DNA of 64,000 nucleotides from Thalassobacillus sp043497085 (GTDB taxonomy: Bacteria; Bacillota; Bacilli; Bacillales; Halobacillaceae), in NCBI GenBank assembly GCA_043497085.1, contig JBIEKI010000008.1; one strand, written 5' to 3'. The position numbers and the translations under genes were made by a program. The notes under the pieces are model-generated. The model was not told the DNA's origin. It ran no database searches and saw only the letters and a program-made list of their open reading frames with translations. This document shows positions 1 to 9,005 of the stretch, one piece after another. Position 1 is the first letter of the stretch. The number at the start of each line of letters is the position of its first letter.

Positions 1-53
1 GCGGATAAAACCGCCGCTTTTCAGGCAAATTAACAATAAAAAGGAGGATAACC

Positions 54-302
54 ATGAAAGATCAACAAGATTTCAAGTCTGTAATGGACCAGCTTAACCA
101 GGCAAAACGAGCGGTAGAAAGAGCACAGGAAGAACGAAGCGGATATACAGAGGCACAGCAACAGGTCAAACAAGCGGAAGAGATGTTAAATGAAGCAACC
201 CATAATCCCGCCTTATTCAGGGGGATTGGCAACCATGACATGCAGCGAGCCACTGACTTATTGCGATTAATTGAAGAAACTAATCAAGCTAATAATCGAT
301 AA
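54..302 (+). CDS. Small charged cytosolic protein of unknown function
   Basis: An 82-residue soluble protein with no signal peptide or membrane segment. It is rich in Gln, Glu, Lys and Ala, and residues 5-50 look like an alpha-helical, possibly coiled-coil segment. AAGGAGG lies about 6 bases before the ATG, and a strong terminator follows 9 bases after the stop, so it is a stand-alone transcript or the last gene of one entering from the left. The size and composition recall short Bacillaceae cytosolic families of the DUF2564 type, but I cannot assign it with confidence. Confidence 0.8.
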   Translation: MKDQQDFKSVMDQLNQAKRAVERAQEERSGYTEAQQQVKQAEEMLNEATHNPALFRGIGNHDMQRATDLLRLIEETNQANNR

Positions 303-310
303 AAGCACTC

Positions 311-344
311 AGCACACCATCCAGGAGACGGTGTGCTTTTTTTT
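311..344 (+). terminator. Rho-independent terminator
   Basis: AGCACACC pairs with GGTGTGCT around an 11-base loop and is followed by eight T. It closes the small gene at 54-302. Confidence 0.9.
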
Positions 345-415
345 GCAGTGGTACATTGGGATATTTGTGCATACATATTGTACAAGCTATTCCATATCGT
401 GAAGGAGTGAGTGCT

Positions 416-1045
416 TTGGGTGTTTTTCTTAGTTATATTTTCCTCGGGTTGTCACTGGCAGCCCCCCTTGGTCCAATCAATGCGGCGCAAATCAACCAGG
501 GAATCAAAAACGGTTTTTTTCATTCCTGGCTGATCGGGTTAGGGGCAATTGTAGCTGAAATCTGCTTTATCATTGCCGTCTTTCTTGGAGTTGTACACTT
601 TTTAGAAATTCCGTTCATGAAAACATTTTTATGGTCATTCGGTGCATTTGTTCTCTTATATACTGGATTTGAAAGTATTGCCAGCTCTCATAAAGTTGAT
701 GTGGATTATAACCGCCAGAAAGACTCCTTAGCTAAAACATTTTCAACAGGATTTTTGCTTGCTATTACCAACCCTTTATCCATTCTGTTTTGGCTCGGCA
801 TTTACGGATCCGTGTTGGCCAATACCATCAACCGCTATGATCAGTGGCACCTGGTGTTATACGGTGGAGCGATTTTACTAGGTTTGATGCTATGGGACAT
901 TACGATGGCCGTCGTATCAAGCGGGTTTAGGCGGGTGCTCACCCCGCGTACGTTAAAGCGTATTTCTGTTTTATCAGGAGTAAGTTTATTCGGTTTTGCT
1001 TTCTACTTCGCTATGCAGGCAGTTAAAATGCTATTTCATTTATAA
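416..1045 (+). CDS. LysE/RhtB-family amino acid exporter
   Basis: A 209-residue integral membrane protein with about six hydrophobic segments. The family signature near the N-terminus (AAPLGPINAAQI, followed by a Gly/Lys-rich loop) marks the LysE superfamily, which exports amino acids or related small molecules. I start it at the TTG at 416, which has GAAGGAG 8 bases upstream. The reading frame stays open to an ATG at 356, but that one has no ribosome site and would add a non-typical tail. The gene converges on the amino acid permease at 1060-2382 with only 14 bases between the stops. The substrate cannot be told from the sequence. Confidence 0.88.
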   Translation: MGVFLSYIFLGLSLAAPLGPINAAQINQGIKNGFFHSWLIGLGAIVAEICFIIAVFLGVVHFLEIPFMKTFLWSFGAFVLLYTGFESIASSHKVDVDYNRQKDSLAKTFSTGFLLAITNPLSILFWLGIYGSVLANTINRYDQWHLVLYGGAILLGLMLWDITMAVVSSGFRRVLTPRTLKRISVLSGVSLFGFAFYFAMQAVKMLFHL

Positions 1046-1059
1046 GACATTCAGCAAAG

Positions 1060-2382
1060 TCATGAAGCTTCCTTCCACTTCTTTCTCATCAAAAAGGTAA
1101 CCAGAGCTATTACTGCCAGGAATAACAGGCTGATGAAGAAACCAATTCTGCTCGTACTATCCAGCAATGTACCGCTGACAGCTGCTGCAATCAAAAGGAG
1201 TCCAACCCATCGTTTTACTTTTGCCTTACCTGGCAAATCCATCAATTTGTTATAAGAAAACAATATAAAAATCCATGTGTAGAGCAGCATCAATCCGGCA
1301 GCAGTTGTTAAATATTCATAAATTTTTTCAGGGAGCAACAAAGCTACGACTATCGATGCGATCAGCCCCGAAATGGTTAAACACAAGGCATGATATGGAA
1401 CACCGCGTTTTCCGGTTTTTGCAAAAAACGCCGGGGCATCCTTATCTTCTGCAAGCGTTGAAAGAATGGTGGTAATAGCATAAAGGGAAGCGACCATTGT
1501 AGAAAATCCGCCGATTACCAACGCGCCATTAAAAACATGTGGTACAAAAGCCAAATCGTATTTAGCTAATGCAGTGATAAAGGGACTTTCATCTGCATTG
1601 AATTTGTCCCAGGTAACAAGAAAAATTGCTAAGCCTAGAGATGCGACATAAATGATCGCAAGCAACCTAAGCATTACTTTCCCCGATTTCGGAGCTTCCT
1701 TCGGGTCTTTCAATTCATTCGCCATAATCCCCATCACTTCGATTCCCCCAAATGCATAAAAGGCATAAATCAACGCTGCCCACAAACCAGTCATTCCTGC
1801 AGGGAACAGCCCTCCCCATGTCCACTCAAATGTACGATCAGGGCGTCCCTCTCCCAGCACACCAGTAACAGCTAATGCTGCTATGATAATGAACATCACA
1901 ATTGCTGCTGTCTTGATTACCGCAAAAATATTTTCAAAGCGTTCGAATCCTGAAACACCTGTAATGATGACCCCGATACCTAATACGCCAAAAATAGCTG
2001 ATAATAACCACAATGGCATATCAGGAAACCAGAACTGTGAGAATATCGCAAGAGCAGTCAACTGGCTGCCCATAATCAAAAGCTCTGAAGTCCAATACAC
2101 CCACCCATTGCTGAACCCTGCCCATCTGCCGTACGCTTTTTTAGCGTACGAACGAAACGAGCCCTTTTCCGGATCTTCTGCAGTCATCCTGGCTAAAGCA
2201 TCAAACACGATATATGTTCCTACTGCTGCAAGAAGGAACGTAAGAATAACAGCAGGTCCTCCCCGTTTGATTGCTAATGCGGATCCCAGGAAAAAACCTG
2301 TACCAATCGTACAGCCTACTCCGATCAGTGTCAGCTGCCACCAGGGTATTTTTGTTTGCGAATCAGTTTGCTGCTTACTCAT
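1060..2382 (-). CDS. APC-superfamily amino acid permease
   Basis: A 440-residue transporter with about 12 membrane segments. TM1 carries the glycine-rich APC signature (IGVGCTIGTGFFLGSALA, with the GxG break that forms the substrate site), followed by a conserved acidic/Arg loop. This is the amino acid/polyamine/organocation fold; the substrate is unknown, and it resembles the Bacillus YbxG/AlaP-like permeases. The Met at 2382 is preferred over the Met at 2400 because GGAAGGAG sits just upstream of it and overlaps the earlier Met. It is a single-gene unit, divergent from the dehydrogenase-aconitase operon starting at 2512. Confidence 0.9.
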   Translation of the reverse strand: MSKQQTDSQTKIPWWQLTLIGVGCTIGTGFFLGSALAIKRGGPAVILTFLLAAVGTYIVFDALARMTAEDPEKGSFRSYAKKAYGRWAGFSNGWVYWTSELLIMGSQLTALAIFSQFWFPDMPLWLLSAIFGVLGIGVIITGVSGFERFENIFAVIKTAAIVMFIIIAALAVTGVLGEGRPDRTFEWTWGGLFPAGMTGLWAALIYAFYAFGGIEVMGIMANELKDPKEAPKSGKVMLRLLAIIYVASLGLAIFLVTWDKFNADESPFITALAKYDLAFVPHVFNGALVIGGFSTMVASLYAITTILSTLAEDKDAPAFFAKTGKRGVPYHALCLTISGLIASIVVALLLPEKIYEYLTTAAGLMLLYTWIFILFSYNKLMDLPGKAKVKRWVGLLLIAAAVSGTLLDSTSRIGFFISLLFLAVIALVTFLMRKKWKEAS

Positions 2383-2511
2383 AATCCGAACTCCTTCCAC
2401 CCGGTATAGTTTGTAACCGGCCTCTCTAAAACATACAAACCCGCTTATTCATACATAAGATACGGCAAACAGGCTATCTTAACACATAGAAAAACAATCC
2501 AAGGAGGAGCC

Positions 2512-3645
2512 ATGAAAGCAGTCACTTATCAAGGTAAATATTCTGTCAGTGTTAAAAAAACAGACTTCCCAACCATTCAAGATTCTCAAGATGTCATTAT
2601 CAGAATCACCTCGACCGCGATTTGCGGTTCGGACTTACACCTTTACCAGGGTAACTATCCTCTGCCGATCGGATATGTCATTGGTCACGAGCCGATGGGG
2701 ATCGTGGAAGAGATAGGAAAAGATGTAACCAAAGTGAAAAAAGGCGATCGTGTCGTCATTCCGTTCACCGTGGCCTGTGGCACCTGTCCCTATTGCCATA
2801 ACCACCAAGAAAGCCAATGTGACAACGCCAACCCGCATTACGATTCCGGTGGTTACTTTGGCTACTCAGAAAAATTCGGGAACTATCCAGGCGGCCAGGC
2901 CGAGTATCTGCGGGTGCCATTTGGCAACTATACCCCTTTTCTCATTCCAGAGGATTGCGAGCTGGACGACGATGCTTTGTTGTTTTTATCTGATGTACTC
3001 CCTACCGCTTACTGGAGTGTTGAAAATGCCGGGGTTAAAGCTGGAGACACAGTAATTGTCCTGGGCTGTGGTCCTGTCGGTTTAATGGCTCAGAAATTCG
3101 CCTGGCAGAAAGGCGCAGCTAGAGTAATTGCTGTCGATTACCTGCCTTACCGTCTGAATCATTCCAAGCTTACTAACCAAACAGATACATTTGACTTCAC
3201 AGCCCATGAGGATATGGGAGAGGTTTTAAAAGAGGTAACCAAAGGCGGTGCAGACGTTGTCATTGACTGTGTCGGAATGGACGGTAAAAAATCACCATTA
3301 GAGTTTGCACAGCAGAAGTTAAAATTGCAAGGCGGAACTTTAGGACCCATTCAAATCGCTGCTAAAGCAGTAAAGAAATGTGGAACAGTACAGCTTACCG
3401 GTGTTTATGGCGGTCTATACAATATGTTTCCGTTAGGGGCATTTTTTTCTCGTAACATCCAACTAAAAATGGGCCAGGCACATGCCAGGACTTATATGGA
3501 AAGGCTGTATCAGCAGATAGTGAATAGGGAAATTGATCCTACCAATATTATTACCCATCACCTGCCCTTAGATGAGGCTGCCCATGGTTATAAAATTTTT
3601 AATGGAAAAAAAGACGATTGTATCAAAGTGGTACTTCGTCCTTGA
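2512..3645 (+). CDS. Zinc-dependent medium-chain alcohol/formaldehyde dehydrogenase
   Basis: A 377-residue MDR-family NAD(P)-dependent dehydrogenase. The catalytic zinc region is seen as CGSDLHLY and the GHEPMGIV motif near residues 38-65. Four closely spaced cysteines near residues 90-104 (CGTCPYC then C) form the structural zinc lobe. The Rossmann motif is VLGCGPVGLMA near residue 183. The long loop with NPHYDSGG and the overall shape match glutathione-independent formaldehyde dehydrogenase-like enzymes (YycR group). The ATG follows AAGGAGG. It is first in an operon: the aconitase starts 15 bases downstream behind its own GAGGAGG. The true substrate is not known. Confidence 0.9.
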   Translation: MKAVTYQGKYSVSVKKTDFPTIQDSQDVIIRITSTAICGSDLHLYQGNYPLPIGYVIGHEPMGIVEEIGKDVTKVKKGDRVVIPFTVACGTCPYCHNHQESQCDNANPHYDSGGYFGYSEKFGNYPGGQAEYLRVPFGNYTPFLIPEDCELDDDALLFLSDVLPTAYWSVENAGVKAGDTVIVLGCGPVGLMAQKFAWQKGAARVIAVDYLPYRLNHSKLTNQTDTFDFTAHEDMGEVLKEVTKGGADVVIDCVGMDGKKSPLEFAQQKLKLQGGTLGPIQIAAKAVKKCGTVQLTGVYGGLYNMFPLGAFFSRNIQLKMGQAHARTYMERLYQQIVNREIDPTNIITHHLPLDEAAHGYKIFNGKKDDCIKVVLRP

Positions 3646-3660
3646 TGAGGAGGAAAAACT

Positions 3661-5628
3661 ATGGCTATGAATGTCAGCGAGAAATTGATCAACAGTCACC
3701 TCATATCCGGCGAAATGAAAGCTGGCGAAGAAATCGGCTTAAGAATTGACCAAACCCTTACACAAGATGCAACAGGAACGATGGTTATGCTGGAGCTTGA
3801 AGCAATGAACCTTGACCGTGCAAAAACAGAAGCTTCTGCCCAATATGTCGACCACAATATTATTCAGGAGGATAATAAAAACCCGGATGATCACCTTTTC
3901 CTACAAAGTGCCGCCCGCAGGTTCGGACTCTATTACAGCCGGCCAGGTAACGGAGTAAGTCACCCTGTCCACATGCAGCGACTGGCTGAACCAGGGAAAA
4001 CATTACTTGGTTCAGACAGCCACACCTGTGCGAATGGCTGCATGGGGATGCTTGCCATGGGGGCCGGCGGAATCGATGTTGCAATGGCTATTGCCGGGGA
4101 ACCTTTTTTTGTAAAAATGCCACAGATATGGGGAATCGAGCTTACAGGGGAACTTCCCGATTGGGTAAGCGCTAAGGACGTGATTTTAGAATTATTGCGG
4201 CGCCACGATGTGAAAGGCGGGGTCGGTAGAATCATCGAATATTATGGACCGGGACTAAAGCACTTAAGTGCTATGGATAGGCATGTCATCGCTAATATGG
4301 GAGCAGAACTCGGAGCCACTGCAACGGTATTCCCTTCAGATAAAGAAGTCCGCCGATACTTGAAAAGCCAGCAGCGGGAGGATGCCTGGGTGGAAATCCT
4401 CGCAGATGAAGGAGCGACTTATGACATTAACGAAGAAATCAATTTATCTGAGATCGAACCGATGATTGCCAAACCATCCAGTCCGGGAAATGTCGTACCT
4501 GTCAAAGACCTGGAAGGCGAACCGATCTACCAATCCTATGTGGGATCATCCGCCAACCCTGGTTACAGAGATTTTGCTATTGCAGCCGAAATTGTAAAAG
4601 GTAAGCAGATTTCAAAAGGAATTTCTTTTGACATCAACCCTTCTTCCCGTCAGATGCTTACGGATCTTGTGAAAGAAAGTCATATTGCAAGCCTGTTAAG
4701 TTCTGGTGCCAGACTACACCAGGCAGGCTGTAACGGTTGTATCGGAATGGGGCAGGCACCGGCTACCGGAAGGAATAGCCTGCGGACGACGCCCCGGAAT
4801 TTCCCTGGCAGGTCCGGTACCCGCGAAGACAGCGTATTTTTATGCAGCCCGGAGACAGCCGCTGCATCCGCTCTTACCGGAAAAATAACCGATCCCCGAA
4901 GTCTGGAGATGAAATATCCAAAAGTAAGGGAAATCACCCATCCATCGATTGATGTCGATTTATTGGAAAAGCCTCTGCCACTGGAAGAAGCGAAGCAAGT
5001 GACGTTAGAAAAAGGACCGAATATCGCATCTATTCCTGACATGAGTCCGCTTCCTGATAGGTTAAAGATACCTGTCCTGCTTAAAATGGGCGATAACATT
5101 TCTACAGATGAAATCCTTGCTGGCGGTTCCAGAGTCTTGCCTTACCGAAGCAACTTGCCTGAGATAAGCAAATTCTCTTTCGAAATCATTGATGACAGTT
5201 ATTATGACCGGGCTATGAAAATAAGAGAAGAAGGCGGACACGCTTTAATCGGAGGTTATAACTATGGGCAGGGGTCAAGCCGGGAGCACGCCGCGCTGGC
5301 ACCAAGATATTTAGGCCTCCGCGTAGTCATTGCCAAAGACTTTGCCAGAATCCATTGGCAGAACCTGGTGAATTTTGGTGTCCTTCCACTTACTTTCCGT
5401 GATGAAAAGGATTATGACAAATTGGAACAAGGCGATCTCATCCAATTGGATGACTTAAGAAAAAGCATTCAAACAGGAACAATAGTCAAAGCAAACGTCC
5501 AAGGAAAACAAGCGATCCAATTGGAACATGCGCTTTCTGATCGACAAATCGATATGATGCTGAAAGGCGGGCTGATCAACTGGATTAAAGCAAGACAAGT
5601 CAATGATAAGGAGGAACAATTATGGTAG
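3661..5628 (+). CDS. Aconitate hydratase, 655-aa type
   Basis: Fe-S dehydratase that interconverts citrate and isocitrate. The N-terminal two thirds carry the cluster ligands: one Cys in GSDSHTCANG near residue 121 and two in CNGCIGMG near residues 358-361. The C-terminal swivel domain holds GDNISTDEILAGG and the substrate-binding YGQGSSREHAALAP. It is much shorter than the roughly 900-residue CitB of Bacillus and matches the compact aconitase/homoaconitase-like class, essentially LeuC plus LeuD fused. It therefore probably supplements rather than replaces CitB, or acts on a related substrate. It is co-transcribed with the dehydrogenase upstream, and its stop overlaps the next small gene. Confidence 0.88.
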   Translation: MAMNVSEKLINSHLISGEMKAGEEIGLRIDQTLTQDATGTMVMLELEAMNLDRAKTEASAQYVDHNIIQEDNKNPDDHLFLQSAARRFGLYYSRPGNGVSHPVHMQRLAEPGKTLLGSDSHTCANGCMGMLAMGAGGIDVAMAIAGEPFFVKMPQIWGIELTGELPDWVSAKDVILELLRRHDVKGGVGRIIEYYGPGLKHLSAMDRHVIANMGAELGATATVFPSDKEVRRYLKSQQREDAWVEILADEGATYDINEEINLSEIEPMIAKPSSPGNVVPVKDLEGEPIYQSYVGSSANPGYRDFAIAAEIVKGKQISKGISFDINPSSRQMLTDLVKESHIASLLSSGARLHQAGCNGCIGMGQAPATGRNSLRTTPRNFPGRSGTREDSVFLCSPETAAASALTGKITDPRSLEMKYPKVREITHPSIDVDLLEKPLPLEEAKQVTLEKGPNIASIPDMSPLPDRLKIPVLLKMGDNISTDEILAGGSRVLPYRSNLPEISKFSFEIIDDSYYDRAMKIREEGGHALIGGYNYGQGSSREHAALAPRYLGLRVVIAKDFARIHWQNLVNFGVLPLTFRDEKDYDKLEQGDLIQLDDLRKSIQTGTIVKANVQGKQAIQLEHALSDRQIDMMLKGGLINWIKARQVNDKEEQLW

Positions 5629-5798
5629 ACCGAAACCAAATTTGTAAAGCCTGCGATGGTGCAGGATTATTAATGGACGATGAAGAATGGAAATATACAT
5701 GCAGCGTCTGTGGAGGCAGTGGAGTAATGACACTCGGAAAGAATTCTGAACCCAATGGACAGATGGATGTAGACGAAATGAACCGAATTTTAGAATAA
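5622..5798 (+). CDS. 58-aa protein with two CxxCxGxG motifs
   Basis: A short protein whose ATG lies inside the last codons of the aconitase gene (7-base overlap) behind AAGGAGG, so it is translationally coupled. It has exactly two CxxCxGxG repeats, CKACDGAG near residues 8-15 and CSVCGGSG near residues 28-35, separated by a short acidic stretch. This spacing is that of a single DnaJ-type zinc-binding half-domain and predicts one bound zinc. The C-terminus is acidic. No enzyme domain is present. A role as a small chaperone or cluster-assembly helper for the aconitase is inference from position only. Confidence 0.85.
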   Translation: MVDRNQICKACDGAGLLMDDEEWKYTCSVCGGSGVMTLGKNSEPNGQMDVDEMNRILE

Positions 5799-5871
5799 AA
5801 AATTAAGCCCGTCTTACTGCGATTCCATTGAAAAAGTTTTTTCTAATCTAAAAGAGCTGTTAAAGTTTGTG

Positions 5872-6018
5872 GTTGATTCTCACGAATCACTTATCGGTGG
5901 ATGCTTGCCGCGGGCACGGCCTCAGCTAACTTGGTCAAGAAGATCACTTGACCAAGTGGATCTTCGGCTCGCGCTGTTCCCGCAGGCGTCACCACCGAAC
6001 GCTCATCGTGTAATCAAC
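5872..6018 (+). repeat. Long imperfect palindrome (Bacillaceae REP-like element)
   Basis: About 147 bases bounded by GTTGATT and AATCAAC. Nested inside are TCGGTGG/CCACCGA arms and a perfect central stem of CTTGGTCAAG with CTTGACCAAG. The GC-rich CCGCGGGCACGG block recalls the arms of the composite repeats at 36031 and 63491. It has no coding potential of its own and appears inserted upstream of a transposase remnant. Confidence 0.75.
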
Positions 6019-6174
6019 AGATGTAAAAAAAAAGAAACGAAGAATAGCGAATTGAAACATAGACACGGATATGAGGTCGCCTCATTTTCCGGTCTTGAAG
6101 GCATGCGCATTCAAGGTGCGATGGCGATTTTTACAGCTAATGTGAAACGAATCGTTAAACTAATGAAGGAATAG
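6019..6174 (+). pseudogene. C-terminal remnant of an IS1182-family transposase
   Basis: The last roughly 45 codons before the stop at 6174 read NSELKHRHGYEVASFSGLEG and continue through an IQGAMAIF-type segment to VKRIVKL. This is the familiar C-terminal tail of IS1182-type DDE transposases. The rest of the transposase is missing; immediately upstream the frame runs into the palindromic repeat at 5872-6018. A 101-codon open frame from 5869 exists only because the repeat happens to lack stops, and I do not regard it as a gene. No terminal inverted repeats of an intact element were found. Confidence 0.7.
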
Positions 6175-6201
6175 AGGGCACAAACCACTTGAAATTAGAC
6201 G

Positions 6202-6248
6202 AAAAGCGGTCTGTATGGAAATTAAATTCTACACAGACCGCTTTTTTT
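6202..6248 (+). terminator. Terminator hairpin
   Basis: AAGCGGTCTGT pairs with ACAGACCGCTT around a 16-base loop, followed by a T run. The A-rich left side could also let it serve the minus-strand gene ending at 6323. Confidence 0.85.
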
Positions 6249-6322
6249 AATTCTACTTTTCAATAACCTTCAGTTTTTCAGTGACCTAGACTTACTGCCT
6301 GGGATTTTTTAATTGAAAAACA

Positions 6323-7264
6323 TCATCCTTGTCTGGGTCCAGGTTCAAAACCGGGGTCATAAGGGTCTGCATCAATGTCATAGTTATCTTCATTAATGGA
6401 GATGACGATATCCCCTGATTCAGCCGTAGAGTATAAGGCAGTGCCCAGGTGATATAATCTGGCAACCACTTTAGGAACAGGATGACCATAATCATTCGCT
6501 TGATCATAAGAAAAAACAGCAGCTTCCGGATTGACTGCATCGACAAAAGCCTGCGAATTGCTGGTTGCTGAGCCATGGTGGGCTACTTTCAGGATTTCCG
6601 CCTGAACATCATAACGTTTAATCAGCCTTTTTTCATTTTTTTCTTCCGTGTCACTGGTTAACAATACATCCATATCTCCATAACTCAACTTCAACACAAT
6701 CGAAGCTGGGTTGTTTTCTTTTTCGTTACGATTGACATGCAGCACTTGCACCTTCACATCTGGATCCAAATGCAGCTGCTGCCCTTCTTCTGCTACTTGT
6801 GTCGGAATTTCATTCAATGCAATCAATTTCAAGTATTCAGCATACGTATCCGTGGTATAAGTTTTTCCGCTATCCAGCAGTTTTTTTACTCCCATATGAG
6901 CAAATACTTCTAAAAACCCTCCGATATGATCAATATCAGGGTGAGTGGCGACAACTTGATCAATGGTAGAAACACCGGCATGTTTCAAATACTTAACTAC
7001 TTTTTCCCCCGCTTTTCTATCACCAGCATCGACAAGCATTGTTTTGCCATTCGGAAACTTGATGAAAATGCTGTCCCCTTGCTCTACGTCAATGAAATGA
7101 ACTTCCAGCTCCTGCTCTTCCGTGCCAGTTTCTATAGCCTCAACAGAAGATTGCCAAGCAGATGAATTTCCTGTTTCCTGCAGTGGCACACCCCATGCTG
7201 CTGTTGGATGAAGTGCCATTAATATCAATATGCTGCCGCATATTTTTTTCAGGTGTAATAACAC
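6323..7264 (-). CDS. Secreted ComEC-like metallo-beta-lactamase-fold hydrolase
   Basis: A 313-residue protein with an N-terminal hydrophobic signal sequence (residues 7-25, likely cut before VPLQ) and then a metallo-beta-lactamase fold. The metal motif HPDIDHIGG gives H108, D110, D112 and H113. A later DTEEKNE-type loop and AHHGS complete the ComEC/Rec2 C-terminal-domain type of MBL. Such free-standing secreted domains are thought to be nucleases or phosphodiesterases acting outside the cell. The GTG start has GGGAG 8 bases upstream. The C-terminal 20 residues are acidic and Pro-rich. It is transcribed alone. Confidence 0.85.
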   Translation of the reverse strand: MLLHLKKICGSILILMALHPTAAWGVPLQETGNSSAWQSSVEAIETGTEEQELEVHFIDVEQGDSIFIKFPNGKTMLVDAGDRKAGEKVVKYLKHAGVSTIDQVVATHPDIDHIGGFLEVFAHMGVKKLLDSGKTYTTDTYAEYLKLIALNEIPTQVAEEGQQLHLDPDVKVQVLHVNRNEKENNPASIVLKLSYGDMDVLLTSDTEEKNEKRLIKRYDVQAEILKVAHHGSATSNSQAFVDAVNPEAAVFSYDQANDYGHPVPKVVARLYHLGTALYSTAESGDIVISINEDNYDIDADPYDPGFEPGPRQG

Positions 7265-7420
7265 TGACCATGCTCCCTTCTTGAAAATGATATAGCTTTA
7301 GTTTTTGTGATTTTTCACAGTTTACACCTGGCTCAAAAATAAATAATCAGGTTGTTTTCCATTTACAGGTAAAGTTATAATTAGTTTAAATATTCTGATT
7401 TTAATAGGAGATGGATTTCA

Positions 7421-8470
7421 ATGATGGAAGCAACCGCTACTGACCGGCTTTCCCCGTATAAAGAGGAGCATATAGGAACAACAGAGGTGCTAAACCAGTA
7501 CCGAGTCGAGTTACGCCAGCTGTCCGAAAAAGACTATAATAAGTTTATTAAGCTTAATACTGTCAACGATTGGTCTCAGCTGTCCTGGAAGGATGTTGGT
7601 AAGCCATATCAAGTTAAAAATTATTCGCAGGAACGTCTGGAATGGGAACAAACCTATCAAACAAAAATGCCCCCGAAAACCTCCTGGTCTTACTTTAATA
7701 AAGCTTTTCATGAATGGTTTGTGAAAGACGTACCAAAGGAAATGACTGAAACGAGACAAGCTTTTCTGAAAACGATGACCTCCTTTAAGCCTTCTGCCAT
7801 AAAAGAAGCCTTAGGAGATATCATGCAAATTCAATTATGGAATTATGCTCATCGAATTCAGGATGGAATTTGGGACCCGCGAGGAAAAAGGGCTTTATTT
7901 GAAGGGCTTGATTTAAAAAAGCCTCGCATATTGTTTTTAGGAGCAGCCGAAGGATATGAAGCAATGCAATTGGCGGCGATGTACCCTGGAGCAGAAATAG
8001 TAATGGTCGATTATGATGAATATTGTAAGACTACCCGATTTGCAGAGTTTCCGGAAAGCTACCCTTTTCTGGGCGATAATCCATCTACTGGGGGTCCGAA
8101 GATTTACTATAAAGAGGATTTTTCCGTAGAATATATAGTGCAGGACATTCGCAATTTAGTTTTTGGGAAAGAATTCGATATCGTACTATCCGTAGGTTTA
8201 CTTGAGCATTTCCCTGATGAATATAAAGAAGAAGTAGTTGATTGGCACCGAAGATTCTTGAAACCTGGCGGCTATGTCATTATGACGACACCACGCAGCC
8301 AGTTGCGTTCTAAGATATATTATCATGTGATGGCAGACGTTATGAATCATACCTATCGCGAACTTATGACTGTGGAACAAATGGGGCTTTATCTGTATGA
8401 GCATGGTTTTCAGATACTCCGTCATGGTTATATCAAAGTTCATAATGGAATCATTGCACAGCCGAGATGA
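7421..8470 (+). CDS. SAM-dependent methyltransferase, class I
   Basis: A 349-residue protein. Residues 1-150 form a charged, mainly helical domain I do not recognise. Residues about 160-320 are a Rossmann methyltransferase: motif I reads ILFLGAAEGYEAM, followed by an acidic residue after beta 2 (VMVDYD), then DIVLSVGLLEHFPD and LKPGGYVIMTTP. The unusual GAAEG in place of GxGxG is still compatible with SAM binding. AGGAGA precedes the ATG pair. The gene stands alone between terminators. The substrate is unknown; the LLEHF and LKPGG motifs are typical of small-molecule or lipid methyltransferases. Confidence 0.82.
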   Translation: MMEATATDRLSPYKEEHIGTTEVLNQYRVELRQLSEKDYNKFIKLNTVNDWSQLSWKDVGKPYQVKNYSQERLEWEQTYQTKMPPKTSWSYFNKAFHEWFVKDVPKEMTETRQAFLKTMTSFKPSAIKEALGDIMQIQLWNYAHRIQDGIWDPRGKRALFEGLDLKKPRILFLGAAEGYEAMQLAAMYPGAEIVMVDYDEYCKTTRFAEFPESYPFLGDNPSTGGPKIYYKEDFSVEYIVQDIRNLVFGKEFDIVLSVGLLEHFPDEYKEEVVDWHRRFLKPGGYVIMTTPRSQLRSKIYYHVMADVMNHTYRELMTVEQMGLYLYEHGFQILRHGYIKVHNGIIAQPR

Positions 8471-8482
8471 TAACACATTAAA

Positions 8483-8530
8483 AAACAGAACCCCTCTTCC
8501 CTTTTATAGTAGAAGGATTCTGTTTTTATT
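8483..8530 (+). terminator. Terminator after the methyltransferase gene
   Basis: Imperfect stem AACAGAA...TTCTGTT with extra CC/GG pairing, followed by a T-rich run. Confidence 0.7.
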
Positions 8531-8715
8531 TTTTTGATACAACTAAAAACATAGGAATCAAATGTGGTGTAAAACTATAACGTACGATAATGTTTATCAT
8601 CCTCATTTGCGAGTTTGTATATCATAACGGTGTATGATGTTGGCTGATGACTGCCACCAAGTCATCCCCATGAAATAGTTGATCCTGTTCTATTCAATTG
8701 TGGATACCCAAAGAC

Positions 8716-8850
8716 TTACTTCTTTTTAGAAAACATCGTTACTTTGCCACTTTTTTTCTGTGCTGGTTTTTGCTCTGGCTGCTTTTTGAAGGCTTGATTT
8801 TTCATATCTTCCTCAAGCAGCTCACGGCCTTTGGTAAACAGGATCGTCAC
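8716..8850 (-). CDS. 44-aa basic microprotein, copy 1 of a tandem pair
   Basis: A short gene on the minus strand starting with GTG behind an excellent AAGGAGG (8-base spacing). The protein begins MTILFTKGRELLEED and has a middle of Lys/Gln/Pro residues and a basic end (FSKKK). It is clearly paralogous to the protein encoded at 9181-9321: residues 1-10 are identical in both, and the NQAF motif and basic tail are shared. It has no signal peptide or membrane segment. Conservation of start codon, ribosome site and reading frame between the copies argues that it is translated. Function unknown. Confidence 0.72.
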   Translation of the reverse strand: MTILFTKGRELLEEDMKNQAFKKQPEQKPAQKKSGKVTMFSKKK

Positions 8851-8961
8851 TTTTCAACCCTCCTTTATCATTGAGTGTACTAGGCAATTCCCCGTGTGCA
8901 CACATTAAAACTTAAAATTATTTACCATTTTTTATTAGGTACCAACCTCTTATTAAACACT

Positions 8962-9005
8962 AAAAGACCTTTGCGGGATATTCGCATACCGCAAAGGTCT
9001 TTATT
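8962..9005 (-). terminator. Bidirectional-looking terminator between the two microprotein genes
   Basis: AGACCTTTGCGG pairs perfectly with CCGCAAAGGTCT around an 18-base loop, with A/T-rich flanks on both sides. It lies about 180 bases downstream of the copy-2 stop, so the two paralogs are probably separate transcripts. Confidence 0.8.

Noticed and set aside
1883..2416. 177-codon plus-strand open frame
   Set aside because: It lies opposite the APC permease gene; the permease has a clear family fold and ribosome site, and this frame has neither.
2383..2511. Riboswitch or T-box ahead of the dehydrogenase-aconitase operon
   Set aside because: The gap is short and shows no conserved T-box or riboswitch core.
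4680..5099. 139-codon minus-strand open frame
   Set aside because: Antisense to the aconitase coding sequence, no ribosome site, low-complexity protein.
5869..6174. 101-codon open frame as an intact gene
   Set aside because: Its first half is the palindromic repeat and only its last 45 codons match the IS1182 transposase tail.
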